Shown: positions 49,601-60,276 of the stretch, piece after piece
Numbering within the stretch: position 1 is the first letter of the stretch
How the letters are laid out: every line of letters begins with the position of its first letter
Assembly: GCA_002633025.1 (NCBI GenBank)
Contig: NMRB01000222.1
Coordinates: forward strand, 387,024-451,023
From: Notospermus geniculatus
Taxonomy: Eukaryota; Nemertea; Pilidiophora; Heteronemertea; Lineidae
DNA: 64,000 bases
Reading direction: 5' to 3'
Notes under the pieces: generated by a model
Seen by the model: the letters and a program-made list of their open reading frames with translations, nothing else
Database searches by the model: none
Told to the model about the DNA's origin: nothing
Position numbers and translations under genes: made by a program

Positions 49601-52600
49601 AAACAGCACCGCGTACTCCAGATCCATTCCACTGAGTACGTTGATGGGTGCCGTGAACGACACCACCAAAATAATGCCCGATCATCAGATCCTACTCACT
49701 GGTAAGAAAAAAGAAGAAGCGGGATCGGTATCCAAGGGATCTACTGTTATTTTAACACAAGAGCCCAAATGGATCGAATTGTTCTGCAGCGGTGATAAGA
49801 AGAATAAAGAGACGGGTAAAACAATGACGGAGAATGCCTTTAATCCCGACACGTTCGTAAACAAGGCCATACTGCAGACATGTAAAGAAATGTTGGATGA
49901 AGACACCGACTTGAAGGCATTCGTTGAAGCCATAAGCAAAAACGCGGACCCAGTGTACCCCAGTTAAGTTTCAAAGTCGAATTCGGCCACCGTTAGCGAT
50001 GACGAGAGCGAGTCTGCTTCTGATGAAGAAGAATGCTTCCGTAAGAAGAGAAAAAAGAAAAATAGCAGGAAGAGAAAGAACAACAAGAAAGTCTACAGGC
50101 GCAGGGGGAGTGATTCTTCATCAGAAGACGAAGGGGAAGAACAAAAAGAAAAGGACAAGGTAGTGGAAAAGCAAGAAGAGGACCCCGCGGTTAAGAGTCA
50201 ACTGTTACAAAAGCATCTGACCTGTGCCTTCATTGTCGCTAGGCTAGGATTCATTAGACGGATTCACGATGAAGATTTGAAATCGGAAAGTAATCAACAA
50301 AAGTTGCCCGCAGAATGCCGAGACGAATTTTCGGAGAGATTACTGACGGCAATACAGCGATGGAAAATCGAGTTGACCAAGCTTAGAAGCAAGATGTTCC
50401 CACACGAGAAAGCGGGAGATTACGTCAAGAAGTATGCTATCGAAACTTGCAGAATTCAGTCCAATAATTTTCAAGAGCGATGTGGGGCCACTGTTTTGCA
50501 GAGGTACATCCGGGAGATGGTAAATTTCGCCCAGGACACGTTTGAAAAGGCGTCCAAGGTGTTGGGCATCGATTTGGATACCTTGCAGAAAGATGTGGAT
50601 GAGGGTAAAGTTAAAATTTTGATGGAAAAATCAGAGCGGGAATTCAACAAGAAGATGATGGGCTATGCAGAGACCGACTTGGTCAACAGTCCTCATCTGA
50701 AGGAATCTATGCGAAATCAAGCGTTCATATTCAACCATCAACTGACGTTGGTTTCTAGTTCTTTGAATCAAGGTCAGGTAGCAGCAGTGAATCGTGAGAC
50801 CTGCCGGGACCTGTTCAAGAGGGAAAACAAAGGAGGACCAAAATTTGGCGTTGTTAATTCCATCACCTTACCGATGCGAACCCACGAGGTGATAGACCAT
50901 TGGGGAACGGCAGATGAGACAGAGGAGGAGCAAGACGATGATGAATACCCCGAAAATAAAAATGCGTGGATTAAGAACAGGTTTGCGGCCAGGACAATTG
51001 TGCCGACTCTCCGATTCAGCGAGAAGGACGTTAGTGGTGATGGTCACGGACAACATACCAAAACCGTGACGATGGACAACTGGTTGTACCCCACGTGCTA
51101 CGTTGGCAAAAATGATGTGTTTGAATTTGAAGCAGGAAAAGAACCGCATGTGGCCAATAATGCAAGCTACAACCCTATCAATGACGAAGGAAAGAGCACC
51201 GGTCCGGAAGAGGATGTGCACCTACAATACCGAAAAGAAAGGGATGATGGAGATGATGATCATTTTTTCGGAAGAAATCCGGCTGCCGAGATAGCAATGG
51301 AAAAGTACAAGGCGGACATTGATATAGTGACCAGCGACGACAAGACACTTAACAAGTGCATCCATCAAGCCGGTATGCAGATGATGTATTTCAAGTGCAA
51401 TGATTTCACGCAACCGGATACTGTCACAGCAGGAGCTAGGCATATTGTCGAGTATTTCAAATACAGTAACGGTTCTCAAAACACAGGTGTTACCATGCAC
51501 TTGGACTGGGACATGAAGTGTCTCATAACCAGACTCAACGTCATTCTGTACCAACTCCAAGAAGAGATGACGCGACGCAGTGTCGTCCTAGATCCGCAAG
51601 ACAACGACAAACTGAAGTCCACGGCTACTTACGGACCTGTGGTGTTTTTTTTAGGCCAGCAGGGCACGGTCAGCTACTCTATCAGCACGGAGCATACTTG
51701 GAACGCACTGGAAAAGTGCCTAATGGAGACTAAAGGAGGCCGCATGCTCGTCGGACAGTTACATGCCATCATTTGTGCCTCGGTTCTCATGGACGTCAAA
51801 GCACCCGTGAAGACATTTGGATCCTCACCCTTGCTAAGAGACAGGGAGCGGAAAGCTGTCATGAACGATTTGTACGTCGTCTGGCTTGTTGGACCGAACG
51901 TGGTGGAGTCAAAACGAAACAGAATCAAACAGATGAGATCTGCCATTCTGACGGGATGCTCAGTGAGCCCGATAATTACCGATACGGCCGCCAATTACCC
52001 AATGACTGGCACTATGATCGCTTACTGTGGAATACAATCTAATTCCTACATAGCATCCGTTGGTCAGAATTACTTTGTGACACTCAGAGCCTGCACCACC
52101 CCGGCGGACCACCAAGCACACTACTTTTGTAAATTGACACAAAAGCCTATGAGGCAGAACTACGGAGTCAGAACTTCTGGCGCTTACAATGCAGACAAAG
52201 AGAGGGCCATCACGTCAGCTGCATCGGCAATGGACGTCATTATGATCAGGCCACTCTGTGCAGCTTTTCAGAAAAAAGATTTCGGTGACAATAACGCCGC
52301 CACCATCGAACGCAGATGGGGAGACAATAATAAAATGAACAACACTCTGAATCTGATTGACCGCGAGGAACTGATCACTGCCATTGAAGACAACGAGGAA
52401 ATAACATGGAGTAAATTGGCCCAATTTTTCTTGAACCACATTTTCACTTTCGTAAACCAGTCTGACGAAAAGGAAATGTTCACAGTGATGAGATCGATGT
52501 ATCCGCACATGGTTGGCGAAGGAAGTCACGTCGACCTGTTCAAAGCCCAAGTGTTTGATCGAATATACACGGAGATTCGAAAGATCAACGGCGCGGATAA

Positions 52601-52670
52601 TCAAGAAGAGGGTCAGAAGGAGAGCAGCGAAATGGAAGCGATGGAGGTCGACGACGACTTGTTTGTGTGA
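46605..52670 (+). CDS. Very large viral protein frame interrupted by one in-frame TAA
   Basis: From ATG 46605 the frame is open for 1,120 codons to TAA at 49965-49967. The same frame then stays open for another 900 codons to 52670. The codons after the TAA encode a coherent acidic/basic linker and then a folded protein. No ATG occurs near the start of the downstream part (the nearest candidate is GTG at 50163), so it looks like a continuation. A CxxC-x14-CxC group (C827, C830, C845, C847) suggests zinc binding. A Glu/Lys/Thr-rich stretch precedes the TAA. Herpesvirus proteins of comparable size are the major capsid and major DNA-binding proteins and the large tegument protein, but I cannot match any of them. 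The second part contains VTMHLDWDMKCLITRL and a long folded C-terminal region. No function is assigned. Confidence 0.7.
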
Positions 52671-52676
52671 AACAAA

Positions 52677-53245
52677 ATCCATAGCGTCAATTGGGCCAAA
52701 TGGAAAGAAATCATACATTTAACATGATTTGTGTGAAACAAAATGTTTTCTTTTTGTTCTTGAGGCCCAATATCATGAACATGTGCGCATACTGTCAAAA
52801 CGGCAAGTGTTGTGACGCTGTCACATCATCCTGCTGGAGGACCATGAGCGGGCTTGAAATTGACGAAATTTTGACATGAAAATCATTAATTTCTAGAGCA
52901 TCACGTCTTTGATTTTTTATGTCTGTACCGAAATGAGTTCGGACTGCCAGGCGCTTTCATATGAATATCGTTTCTGGAAGAAAGTTTTGCACTACGCGGT
53001 TTTGTGCAGCTGGGAAGTTGAAAATGCGAAACTTTCAAACCTGTTTGGGACTTTCTGCGCACGATGTCACTTTGTACTGAATGTGTTTTGCATCAAAATG
53101 TGATTGAAGAGAATCTCTGAGCAATCCTCTTTCTTCTGATGTGCAGCTTTGGTACTATACCGCTTGTCACTATTTGACTCTCGGAGATTGAAAATGTGAT
53201 GCACGTTACATTTATGTAAACAAGGTTCCAATTGACGCTATGGAT
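52677..53245. repeat. Segment bounded by an 18-bp perfect inverted repeat
   Basis: ATCCATAGCGTCAATTGG (52677-52694) and its exact complement (53228-53245) bracket 570 bases holding only short, unconvincing frames. The 16-mer TTGTGTGAAACAAAAT is present at the end of the upstream gene (about 52661) and again near 52729. It may be a small non-autonomous foldback insertion. The remaining gap to 53481 holds nothing recognisable. Confidence 0.6.
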
Positions 53246-53481
53246 CTATAGTCTGGTCGCAAAAACCCCAAAAAGAGGCATAGCTCCTTTTTCTCTGATA
53301 ACAGCAATGTTTTGATATTTTCTGAATATTTGGAGACAGGCGAATCAGAATCCGCCGGGTGCTACTGCGTCACCTTTTAGCATTTTGAGAAAATTTCTTT
53401 TGAAGTAGTTATGTAATAAGAAATGACTTTTTATAACAACATAAACACCAGCTTATTGTGACGTCATTGGTTATGTGTAGT

Positions 53482-54876
53482 CTACGTCAAAAATATTTTC
53501 TTTGACATTTCGTCCTGTACCATTAAACTTTCTACAATCTGACTTGTGAAATCTCGATCTATGCACCGTCCACATCCCTGTTGTTCGTCTTTCGTCAACC
53601 AATCAACCAAGTCTTTAGTCCGTATGGTATACGATACCACGAAAACGGTATCGTTTCCGTCCAGTGTTGCTTGTTTCCCTTTTGAATTCGTGTCTTCGGT
53701 TGAATGTGCGCGATGGATTAGAGTTTCGGTTTTACTAACAGTATCGACTTTTAGTGAAATTTTGTCCAGCAATCCGGAAGGGACACAACCGCTGACGTTG
53801 AATAAATCAGACTGGAGTGATTTCAACTCTGGCGTCAAGTCGTACATCTTGGAAGCATCGTGACAGTACACGTTTTCGATGTATATTTCTCCATCTTGTT
53901 CATTCATTTTTGACAAATCTATCCCCACCGATATTTGTTCTGCCCATCCATTTCCTTCTTCACATAGAGACGGATATATCATGCGAAACAGTACGCATTT
54001 CCACTTGTGATTTCGAAGCTGTGCCATGAATGATTTGACGTCACCGTGATCGTTGGTTAGCATGACGTCTAGATACGGTAAGATATATTCACGTAAAAAA
54101 TTTTCACTGGGATAGGTCAAGTACACACAGGGTTTTATTTGTCCGGGCTCGGTCTCTGTTTCTCCAGTAACATCTCTGGAAATTTCACTTTTCTCGCCCA
54201 CAGACGTGGCAGAGGAACAGCGCGTACCCGTAGTAGCTCCGCTGGCCTCGCTTACGTCATCTGCGTCATCGTCATCCTCTTCATTTTTTGAACTTCCGTC
54301 GTCTTTTAGTTGTTTGACCACGTTTTTCATACTGTCCATTGACATTAAATTGGCCAATAAGATTATCGTTTTGGGAGAAATAGGGTCTTCGATATTCTCA
54401 ATCAGATTTTTCAGACTAGATTTGGCTGGGTAGATGTAAATCACGCTACTAGTCTGCGTAACTATGTCTTCGCCACCTGAAGCGTGACGCACATTTTGCT
54501 GTTGCTGTTGCCACAGTGCCACTTTTTTCTGCAACCTGCGTCTTTTCTGTTTCGAGATGTCTGCATCGAGTAAGGAAGCATTGATAGCAGCTGTCACCAG
54601 TCTTTTGCCAAGTACAATGGTGCCATCAACCACTGGCACACTTTCCACGGCGTTGGTTCTGTTGCGTATTTTGGAAGATACCGATTTCCATTTGGCCATC
54701 TGTACGTTCTTTAAAATGGCATTTGTCGAATCCTGTCTGGTTTTTCTGGCGTTGGAGGCTTTTGGTTCGGCTGGAACATTATTTTGTTGCCGTCCGGTGC
54801 TGGTCTCACCATTCCGTTTCCGGAGTGCGGTTTGCCGGATCATCGGAGGTCTTTGTCTTGTCAGCTGCTTGCTCAA
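53482..54876 (-). CDS. Unrecognised viral protein, 464 aa
   Basis: This is an intact minus-strand frame. The N-terminal ~140 residues are basic and Gln/Arg-rich (KQKRRRLQKK, then a Gln run). An acidic Asp/Glu/Ser stretch follows at about 200-235, and a folded C-terminal half containing CVYLTYPSENFLREYILPYL and a Cys pair (GCGRC) lies near the end. It overlaps the upstream gene's 3' end by 71 bp. It is the last of a run of five overlapping minus-strand genes (60213 down to 53482). Basic-plus-acidic composition would suit a nuclear or DNA-associated structural protein, but there is no identification. Confidence 0.75.
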   Translation of the reverse strand: MSKQLTRQRPPMIRQTALRKRNGETSTGRQQNNVPAEPKASNARKTRQDSTNAILKNVQMAKWKSVSSKIRNRTNAVESVPVVDGTIVLGKRLVTAAINASLLDADISKQKRRRLQKKVALWQQQQQNVRHASGGEDIVTQTSSVIYIYPAKSSLKNLIENIEDPISPKTIILLANLMSMDSMKNVVKQLKDDGSSKNEEDDDDADDVSEASGATTGTRCSSATSVGEKSEISRDVTGETETEPGQIKPCVYLTYPSENFLREYILPYLDVMLTNDHGDVKSFMAQLRNHKWKCVLFRMIYPSLCEEGNGWAEQISVGIDLSKMNEQDGEIYIENVYCHDASKMYDLTPELKSLQSDLFNVSGCVPSGLLDKISLKVDTVSKTETLIHRAHSTEDTNSKGKQATLDGNDTVFVVSYTIRTKDLVDWLTKDEQQGCGRCIDRDFTSQIVESLMVQDEMSKKIFLT

Positions 54877-57382
54877 AAGAAATTTTGAATTGACCTTTCC
54901 AATGCGTGTATGCGGCCTCGGCTCTAGACATAAAATCTTCCATTTTTATCTGGTTGGTAGATAGAGACCTTTGCACGATGTTAAATACTATTTTCCCAGT
55001 ATCTATTCTCTGTCTGTCAATTGCTGTTGTCGGGATGGCATAAAACGCCGACTTTCCAATTGTCGTCCGGTGATTTACTAGCAGGTGTTTAATTGTCTTT
55101 GCGTTTTTCACAGCGTTCCACAATACCAGCGTGAAGAAGGCAGATGGATCTCGTAGTGCGTCATTCACTGCTGCCAGGAAAATGATGTTTTCGCCTCCGA
55201 GTTTATAGAAAGCGTGAGTCTTTACGGTAAAGACAGGTTGCGTTTTTCTATCTACATGCATGTCTTTCTTTATGTCAATTTCCTTCCCAGAGCGTAACTT
55301 CAAGAGTAGGGAATCTGCATTAGACTTTTTTCCGATGGTGGGAGTCGGTGTTATTTTCCTACCTTCGTTTTGTATTGTCTCCAAACTCATGGTTTCTGTT
55401 GGAACTTTGGAAAAAAATACCAGAGTGTCGTCTGGTAATGGCAAAATCGATTGGTACTCTGTGGGATTTTCTACTCTTGAAGTGTACAGTTGTGACACTT
55501 CGGAATCACAGAACACGGAGTGTTCCACGTATGCCAGTGCTCTAAGAATGTGATTTCTTATTGTCTGACCGAATTTAGAATTGGATGCCGCTGTAGATGT
55601 CAGATGACATCTGGACTCATCCAACCAAGGGAAGAGATACGATGCACAAGCCGAATACCACACGTCAGGTTTGTGTATATAAGAGTACTTGTCGGTGTCT
55701 TGAACATATTCTCCCCACGTATAATCCGTGCTGCCGTTGAGCAGATTGATCATGATTATATCTCCACTCCTGTGATCCACTATGGTATTGTGTTCGAATA
55801 CGTCCTCGCAGTCTGGAGATAATAATGTGTCCAGTTGAACAGACTGAGGTGTATTTATCAATAAGTGCGAAAAGTACAGCACGTCGTACCTTCTGGACTT
55901 GATCGCGGCCATCAGCACAGTGGTCATGGGATCGTAATGAATGCGTTGCTCTTGCGACGAACTCAATCCCTTTGCGGTTTGAAGAGTGCAGAAGTATGAA
56001 GGTGAGAGAGGTATCCAGTAATGTTTTAGATTCACAGGTGGATAGCAAGTGCCCAGCTGTCTAAGTTCGCCGTACAAACTAGCATTCTCCTCTACGTGTT
56101 TATTGTCTATAGATTGTATGAAGGTCTCCAGAATGTCCAATTTGAAAGTTTCAGTGGAGTCACTATCACCCTGAATCTTCACCATCGTTGCTGGCGTGAC
56201 GGGGTTGATCGCCTGTGAGAGTAACTTTTCTGTGGCGTGCACCCTATATTTCAACTTGATCTGATCAGAACTCAATGTTTTTATTTGCTCATGGTTCATG
56301 ATCGGTACCGTTACCAACCTGACGTTCGTGGGTGAACACTCCAGCGTCATGATGACCGGGTCAGTGCGCAGAGGTGAACTATCGTGGTCCATATTTTCAT
56401 TGTCATTTTGCGTTTGAAGTTCGGAGACACATACTTTCACCGAGATCATCTGGAGATAAGGAGCCAGAGTGAAGACTTTTACATCACTGTTGTTCAAAAT
56501 TTCCACCCCCTTTTCACTGAATAATTTGTATAGGGCCAACGTCATGTCAAAAAATGTCTCTACGACACATTTGTATCCAACGGGTCCTTGACTGGAGAAG
56601 ACCGTTTGGAAAACATTTTGTATCAATGCATTACTGTGCGGACTGTCCAATTTTGTCTGTAAAGCTGTCTGTACTGTTGGATTAGCAGATGTGAACGATG
56701 CGATGTTTTGACACATGACGTACAATATTTTGAACACTCCATCTACGGACGAGTGTACGTTTTGTAAACAAATACCAGAGAATTGATAGTATTCGATTAT
56801 TCCGTCGATGTATTCCAACACCGTATCTAGTGTAGAAATGGTAGCCAATTTATTTCGATTGAAAAAGTTTACCGGCATCACGTCATTGTCAATCATGTAC
56901 TTGTCCAACCTTTGCTTGTCTCCAGTGTCCCACCCGTAAAGAAGTAATAATCCACTGTCGATCCTGGCTTGCACAAACTTTACTTGTTCACAACACCAAG
57001 AATGCCAGAGCGAAGTATTGTACAGTAACGTTTGTCCATCAGTGCCTGGATAAGCCGCCGTTATTCTCTGTTTGAATTTTACCTGAAATTCGTTGAAATC
57101 GGCGTTCAGCTGGGTGGTACTCAAGTCGGATCTATATCGCTGTTCGTCTTCACCCGGTTTGATGTATTTGTCCTCTTCTTCCCTTCTTATTCGTTCCGAC
57201 AAGGGAGTACTATCTATATGCACAGTTTGAATCAGTTTATTTAAACAGTTGTCGAATACTTCTTTTATACCGTCTTTGGACACAAAATCAAAATCCCATT
57301 TGTTGGGCGGAAGTATTGAAGAAGTCGCCATCGTGATGATAATTGTATGAACAAAGAATGTTGCAACGCTCAAATAAGACAA
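54806..57382 (-). CDS. Unrecognised large viral protein, about 840-858 aa
   Basis: The frame is intact. The best start is probably the Met of MATSSILPPNK at 57331. The first ATG (57382) would add a hydrophobic stretch that overlaps the upstream gene and looks non-native. The protein is soluble, largely helical in its first half, with no cysteine clusters, and mixed alpha/beta later (e.g. LKHYWIPLSPSYFCTLQTAK). It ends with a charged tail. Its length and lack of motifs would suit a structural or tegument role; nothing in the sequence shows this. Overlaps at both ends (71 bp and, with the longer start, 13 bp) point to tight packing of one transcription unit. Confidence 0.78.
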   Translation of the reverse strand: MSYLSVATFFVHTIIITMATSSILPPNKWDFDFVSKDGIKEVFDNCLNKLIQTVHIDSTPLSERIRREEEDKYIKPGEDEQRYRSDLSTTQLNADFNEFQVKFKQRITAAYPGTDGQTLLYNTSLWHSWCCEQVKFVQARIDSGLLLLYGWDTGDKQRLDKYMIDNDVMPVNFFNRNKLATISTLDTVLEYIDGIIEYYQFSGICLQNVHSSVDGVFKILYVMCQNIASFTSANPTVQTALQTKLDSPHSNALIQNVFQTVFSSQGPVGYKCVVETFFDMTLALYKLFSEKGVEILNNSDVKVFTLAPYLQMISVKVCVSELQTQNDNENMDHDSSPLRTDPVIMTLECSPTNVRLVTVPIMNHEQIKTLSSDQIKLKYRVHATEKLLSQAINPVTPATMVKIQGDSDSTETFKLDILETFIQSIDNKHVEENASLYGELRQLGTCYPPVNLKHYWIPLSPSYFCTLQTAKGLSSSQEQRIHYDPMTTVLMAAIKSRRYDVLYFSHLLINTPQSVQLDTLLSPDCEDVFEHNTIVDHRSGDIIMINLLNGSTDYTWGEYVQDTDKYSYIHKPDVWYSACASYLFPWLDESRCHLTSTAASNSKFGQTIRNHILRALAYVEHSVFCDSEVSQLYTSRVENPTEYQSILPLPDDTLVFFSKVPTETMSLETIQNEGRKITPTPTIGKKSNADSLLLKLRSGKEIDIKKDMHVDRKTQPVFTVKTHAFYKLGGENIIFLAAVNDALRDPSAFFTLVLWNAVKNAKTIKHLLVNHRTTIGKSAFYAIPTTAIDRQRIDTGKIVFNIVQRSLSTNQIKMEDFMSRAEAAYTHWKGQFKISFEQAADKTKTSDDPANRTPETEW

Positions 57383-58035
57383 TTGAACACGTTCGGAGCT
57401 TTGTAGAATTTAACGTCAAGCGAATCCAATAAAAAAGGTACATTAGCCGCCTCTTTGTCGTCCGTTTGTTCCAGGTCCTTTTGTGTCGGATCTCTTTCTC
57501 CACTCGTGCGGATAAAATTCTTACCGAGCATCTCCTCCCAAATGGCACGTCGGACATAAGTTATCCTGGTCTTCGATATCTTCATGTTGTACAGGCCTTC
57601 ACACAAGTCGTCGGAATCACACGTCTGCATCATCTTATTCAGACAATCTATCCAGAGATCTTCCAGGTTCTGACGGACGTGGGTTTCTTTGTCCTCCTTT
57701 GTTGAACACTCGGCTTCCTTGAATACGTTGTTTATGAATGAGGGTGAGTGGATGATGGTTTCCAGTAGCGATCGATCAACCTGATATCTGGTGACGACTG
57801 TCCCGGCCGGCTTCAGAAATTGTGCAAACAGCAAACTGGCCTTGTAATCGTGGGGAGTGATCTTCGATCCGTCTTTGTCGCCTCTGACGACCACCATTAC
57901 GAAATCGCCTTCTTTGTAATGCATGGCGTATTCTCTCGTGTTGACCAACGAAAGTCTATTTTTCACTTCGGTAATCATGTCACTTCCGTATGTGGCTTCA
58001 GACCTGGGGACAATGACTAATTTACTGCTCGTCAT
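57370..58035 (-). CDS. Unrecognised viral protein, 221 aa
   Basis: This is an intact frame with a clear ATG (MTSSKLVIVPRSEATYGSDM). It is an alpha/beta protein with a helical middle (LEDLWIDCLNKMMQTCD) and no membrane span or zinc motif. It lies between, and slightly overlaps, genes of the same orientation (14 bp with the upstream gene's stop), so it is presumably co-transcribed with them. No family is recognised. Confidence 0.72.
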   Translation of the reverse strand: MTSSKLVIVPRSEATYGSDMITEVKNRLSLVNTREYAMHYKEGDFVMVVVRGDKDGSKITPHDYKASLLFAQFLKPAGTVVTRYQVDRSLLETIIHSPSFINNVFKEAECSTKEDKETHVRQNLEDLWIDCLNKMMQTCDSDDLCEGLYNMKISKTRITYVRRAIWEEMLGKNFIRTSGERDPTQKDLEQTDDKEAANVPFLLDSLDVKFYKAPNVFNCLI

Positions 58036-58564
58036 CTCCCAACAAAAGTCTATCCACCACTCCGTATAACACTAAGTATTCATTCAATTTGTAAATTTTG
58101 TCGACGCAATTCCCAACTGTCGTTTCTGATTCTGGGGGCTGGCTAATGTAACTATGTTGACTGTGATCTTGAGACGATTTCCCGGTAGCTGATCTTTGCT
58201 CATTGTACAAACGGAATATCAGTTTCAAGTAATAGCTATAGTCGCTTTTGACGTGCGGGCACGCCAATCTTATGAGACAGCCTCTGCACACGTAAGGCTT
58301 CAGAACAGAAGCTAATTGTTCGATATCCACTCGTATCATCTTCTCACTCTCACATGTAATCCGACTAGCCCGATGTTTCTTCCTCGCCCGTCTGAAGAGT
58401 TGATTCACGCAGTTTGCGATATTATTGACGCAACTGCTTTCGTCTCTGGAATCGTTACCCAGTAATCTTTTTTGTGCCGTGAACACTTTGTTTTCTAAGT
58501 TATCTTCTGTTTTTGGAGTTTGTTTTTCTGCGGTAAAGATCGATGCCTTATTTGATATCTGCAC
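58022..58564 (-). CDS. Small viral protein with Cys/His cluster, 180 aa
   Basis: The first ATG (58564) overlaps the upstream gene by 70 bp; a later Met (MIRVDIEQL, about residue 77) cannot be excluded. The middle has a basic segment (RRARKKHRASR) and then YVCRGCLIRLACPHV, a compact C-C-C-H arrangement that may bind zinc. The C-terminus is helical (VDKIYKLNEYLVLYGVVDRL). No family is recognised. It is part of the overlapping minus-strand run. Confidence 0.65.
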   Translation of the reverse strand: MQISNKASIFTAEKQTPKTEDNLENKVFTAQKRLLGNDSRDESSCVNNIANCVNQLFRRARKKHRASRITCESEKMIRVDIEQLASVLKPYVCRGCLIRLACPHVKSDYSYYLKLIFRLYNEQRSATGKSSQDHSQHSYISQPPESETTVGNCVDKIYKLNEYLVLYGVVDRLLLGDDEQ

Positions 58565-60213
58565 GCAGAAGAAAAGTTTGACGTTTGGCGTTTCTTACAT
58601 CCCTTCTGACAGAAGCCAGGCATCGGGGAATTGCAACACTCTGCGGTGCTGGAAGGCAACAACAGTGATTCACAGGCATCCGTCGTTACTGAAGGTACCC
58701 GACCACATTCCAGGTAATTGACTTTCTTCTTCCGACAATCTTTACACATGAATATGTCCATCTCGTTGAAATGATATTTAACATTTACACCCTTATCCGT
58801 CGCAGTGCCGCTTGTCAATAGGGCATAAAAAGATATGTCAGAGACGCTTTGCTCGGTTGTGCGTTTAGCGACATGTCTGACCATGGCCTTCATCTGAGTG
58901 GACGTCTTTATTTCTGTTTTGACTTCGTGATAGCAGTTTCTCAGCCCACCGAAACACATGCCCTGAACTTTCATTTCAGGACCCGTCGGATTTTTGTCGA
59001 GCATTCCGTCTATCAGACTCACCACGTTGGTAAAGTGAAAATCATGACGATATTCGTATTCGCCCACGCCTCCATTCCACTTATCTACGTATAACTGAAC
59101 TTTTCTGAGTGCCGGACATCCGTCCAGAGAACAGCTGGTGCATTTCACGTTGGTATTTTCTATCCTCACTTGCGCCCGGGTTGATTTTTTATTCCTAGTG
59201 TTTGGAGAAAGTCCACACCTACTACAAACCAAAATACCATGGGTCTTGTCCATTGCTTTATCGAAGAGATCTCCGATTTCTTGCGTTGCCCAACCTCTAC
59301 ATTTTGCCGTACAAGTACAGCCACTCGGAGTATTTAGTGTCACCAGTTTGATTTTTAGCCTAGCACATGCCGCGGAGACGTAAGCGTCCCGCATGTCTAA
59401 TTCGCATAGGCTATGAGCATACCTATCATGGGATATGGAATTTAACATCCTGTTCTCGGCTAGGCATATGGATATCAATTGTGCCAGATTTATTTTTTTC
59501 AGTGCGTAATACGTCATGTTGTGTATAGCTGCATTTCTGGCTAAGTTCACTCCAGGCTGCACTGGCGGTTGTGGGTAGGCGGTTGTCTCGTTCTCTTGTG
59601 GTATGTGAGTCATTCGCTCTGTCAAATATCGTACGGTGATCTCGTCCAATGGTCGCTTCACTTTACTTCGCAGATGAGAGTGCAGTTTGGTGTAGTTTGA
59701 ATACTTGACCAACATCTTGCTGGTGGAGTTGTTGTCGTCCGTAATTGCTTGAAGTTTGTCCAACCAAGCCTTTAGAGTTTTTAATCTCTGCACGGTGGGC
59801 TGATTCATTGCCTTGCCAGCATTTTGTAATATTTTGGCGCATTTGGTCAATGTAGAATTGGAATAAACTGCCGTCCTTGGTTGGGTTGATACGAGTAGTT
59901 CAGACACGTTCTGAATGACGTCTGTGTACAGTACATAAGAACATGTTCTCAACGTGTGTACAAAGATCATCTGGGATATTCGCCTGAGACTGATGTCGTA
60001 AGACCCCTCCTTGCTACCGACAACACTACCGCGCCCTCTTTTTGCATTGGCTATGTTGTACACGCCCTTACTGATAGGGTGACGTATGTATCGTCTTTTC
60101 AGGCTTACATCGGTAAGTTGCCGGTCGCTCGGTGCAGCAGTGCATGCAAAGTCCTTCAGATACCAGTCGAAATTTTTGATGAGATATCTTCTCATTTGGT
60201 GGACATTATCCAT
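58495..60213 (-). CDS. Zinc-motif-rich viral protein, 572 aa
   Basis: This is a long intact frame with multiple metal-binding-type groups. CTCTAKC and LVCSRCGL lie in the middle, then KCTSCSLDGC, then MCKDCRKKKVNYLEC, then several cysteines near the C-terminus (ECCNSPMPGFCQKGC). The N-terminal 200 residues are helical and basic. Cys-rich proteins of about this length in herpesviruses include the UL32-type packaging factor, which carries conserved CxxC pairs; I offer that only as a hypothesis. Its start codon is 64 bp from the start of the divergent envelope glycoprotein gene, so the promoters must overlap. Confidence 0.75.
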   Translation of the reverse strand: MDNVHQMRRYLIKNFDWYLKDFACTAAPSDRQLTDVSLKRRYIRHPISKGVYNIANAKRGRGSVVGSKEGSYDISLRRISQMIFVHTLRTCSYVLYTDVIQNVSELLVSTQPRTAVYSNSTLTKCAKILQNAGKAMNQPTVQRLKTLKAWLDKLQAITDDNNSTSKMLVKYSNYTKLHSHLRSKVKRPLDEITVRYLTERMTHIPQENETTAYPQPPVQPGVNLARNAAIHNMTYYALKKINLAQLISICLAENRMLNSISHDRYAHSLCELDMRDAYVSAACARLKIKLVTLNTPSGCTCTAKCRGWATQEIGDLFDKAMDKTHGILVCSRCGLSPNTRNKKSTRAQVRIENTNVKCTSCSLDGCPALRKVQLYVDKWNGGVGEYEYRHDFHFTNVVSLIDGMLDKNPTGPEMKVQGMCFGGLRNCYHEVKTEIKTSTQMKAMVRHVAKRTTEQSVSDISFYALLTSGTATDKGVNVKYHFNEMDIFMCKDCRKKKVNYLECGRVPSVTTDACESLLLPSSTAECCNSPMPGFCQKGCKKRQTSNFSSACRYQIRHRSLPQKNKLQKQKIT

Positions 60214-60276
60214 CGTGCACCGTATAGCCTATATGCGACAGTACGTTCCTGTACTCTTATTTATTTCAGATACGAA
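60214..60276. promoter_or_regulatory. Short divergent promoter region
   Basis: Sixty-three bases separate two divergent start codons. The AT-rich text CTTATTTATTTCAG just before the glycoprotein ATG could act as a TATA-type element or, alternatively, as a splice acceptor for a transcript beginning further upstream. CCTATATGC lies a little before it. Confidence 0.3.

Noticed and set aside
52691-53103. Two frames of 62-64 codons after the large gene
   Set aside because: They fall inside a segment bounded by inverted repeats and are too short and irregular to support.
59956-60276. Upstream extension of the envelope glycoprotein frame
   Set aside because: It overlaps the divergent minus-strand gene and would place the signal peptide over 100 residues inside the protein.
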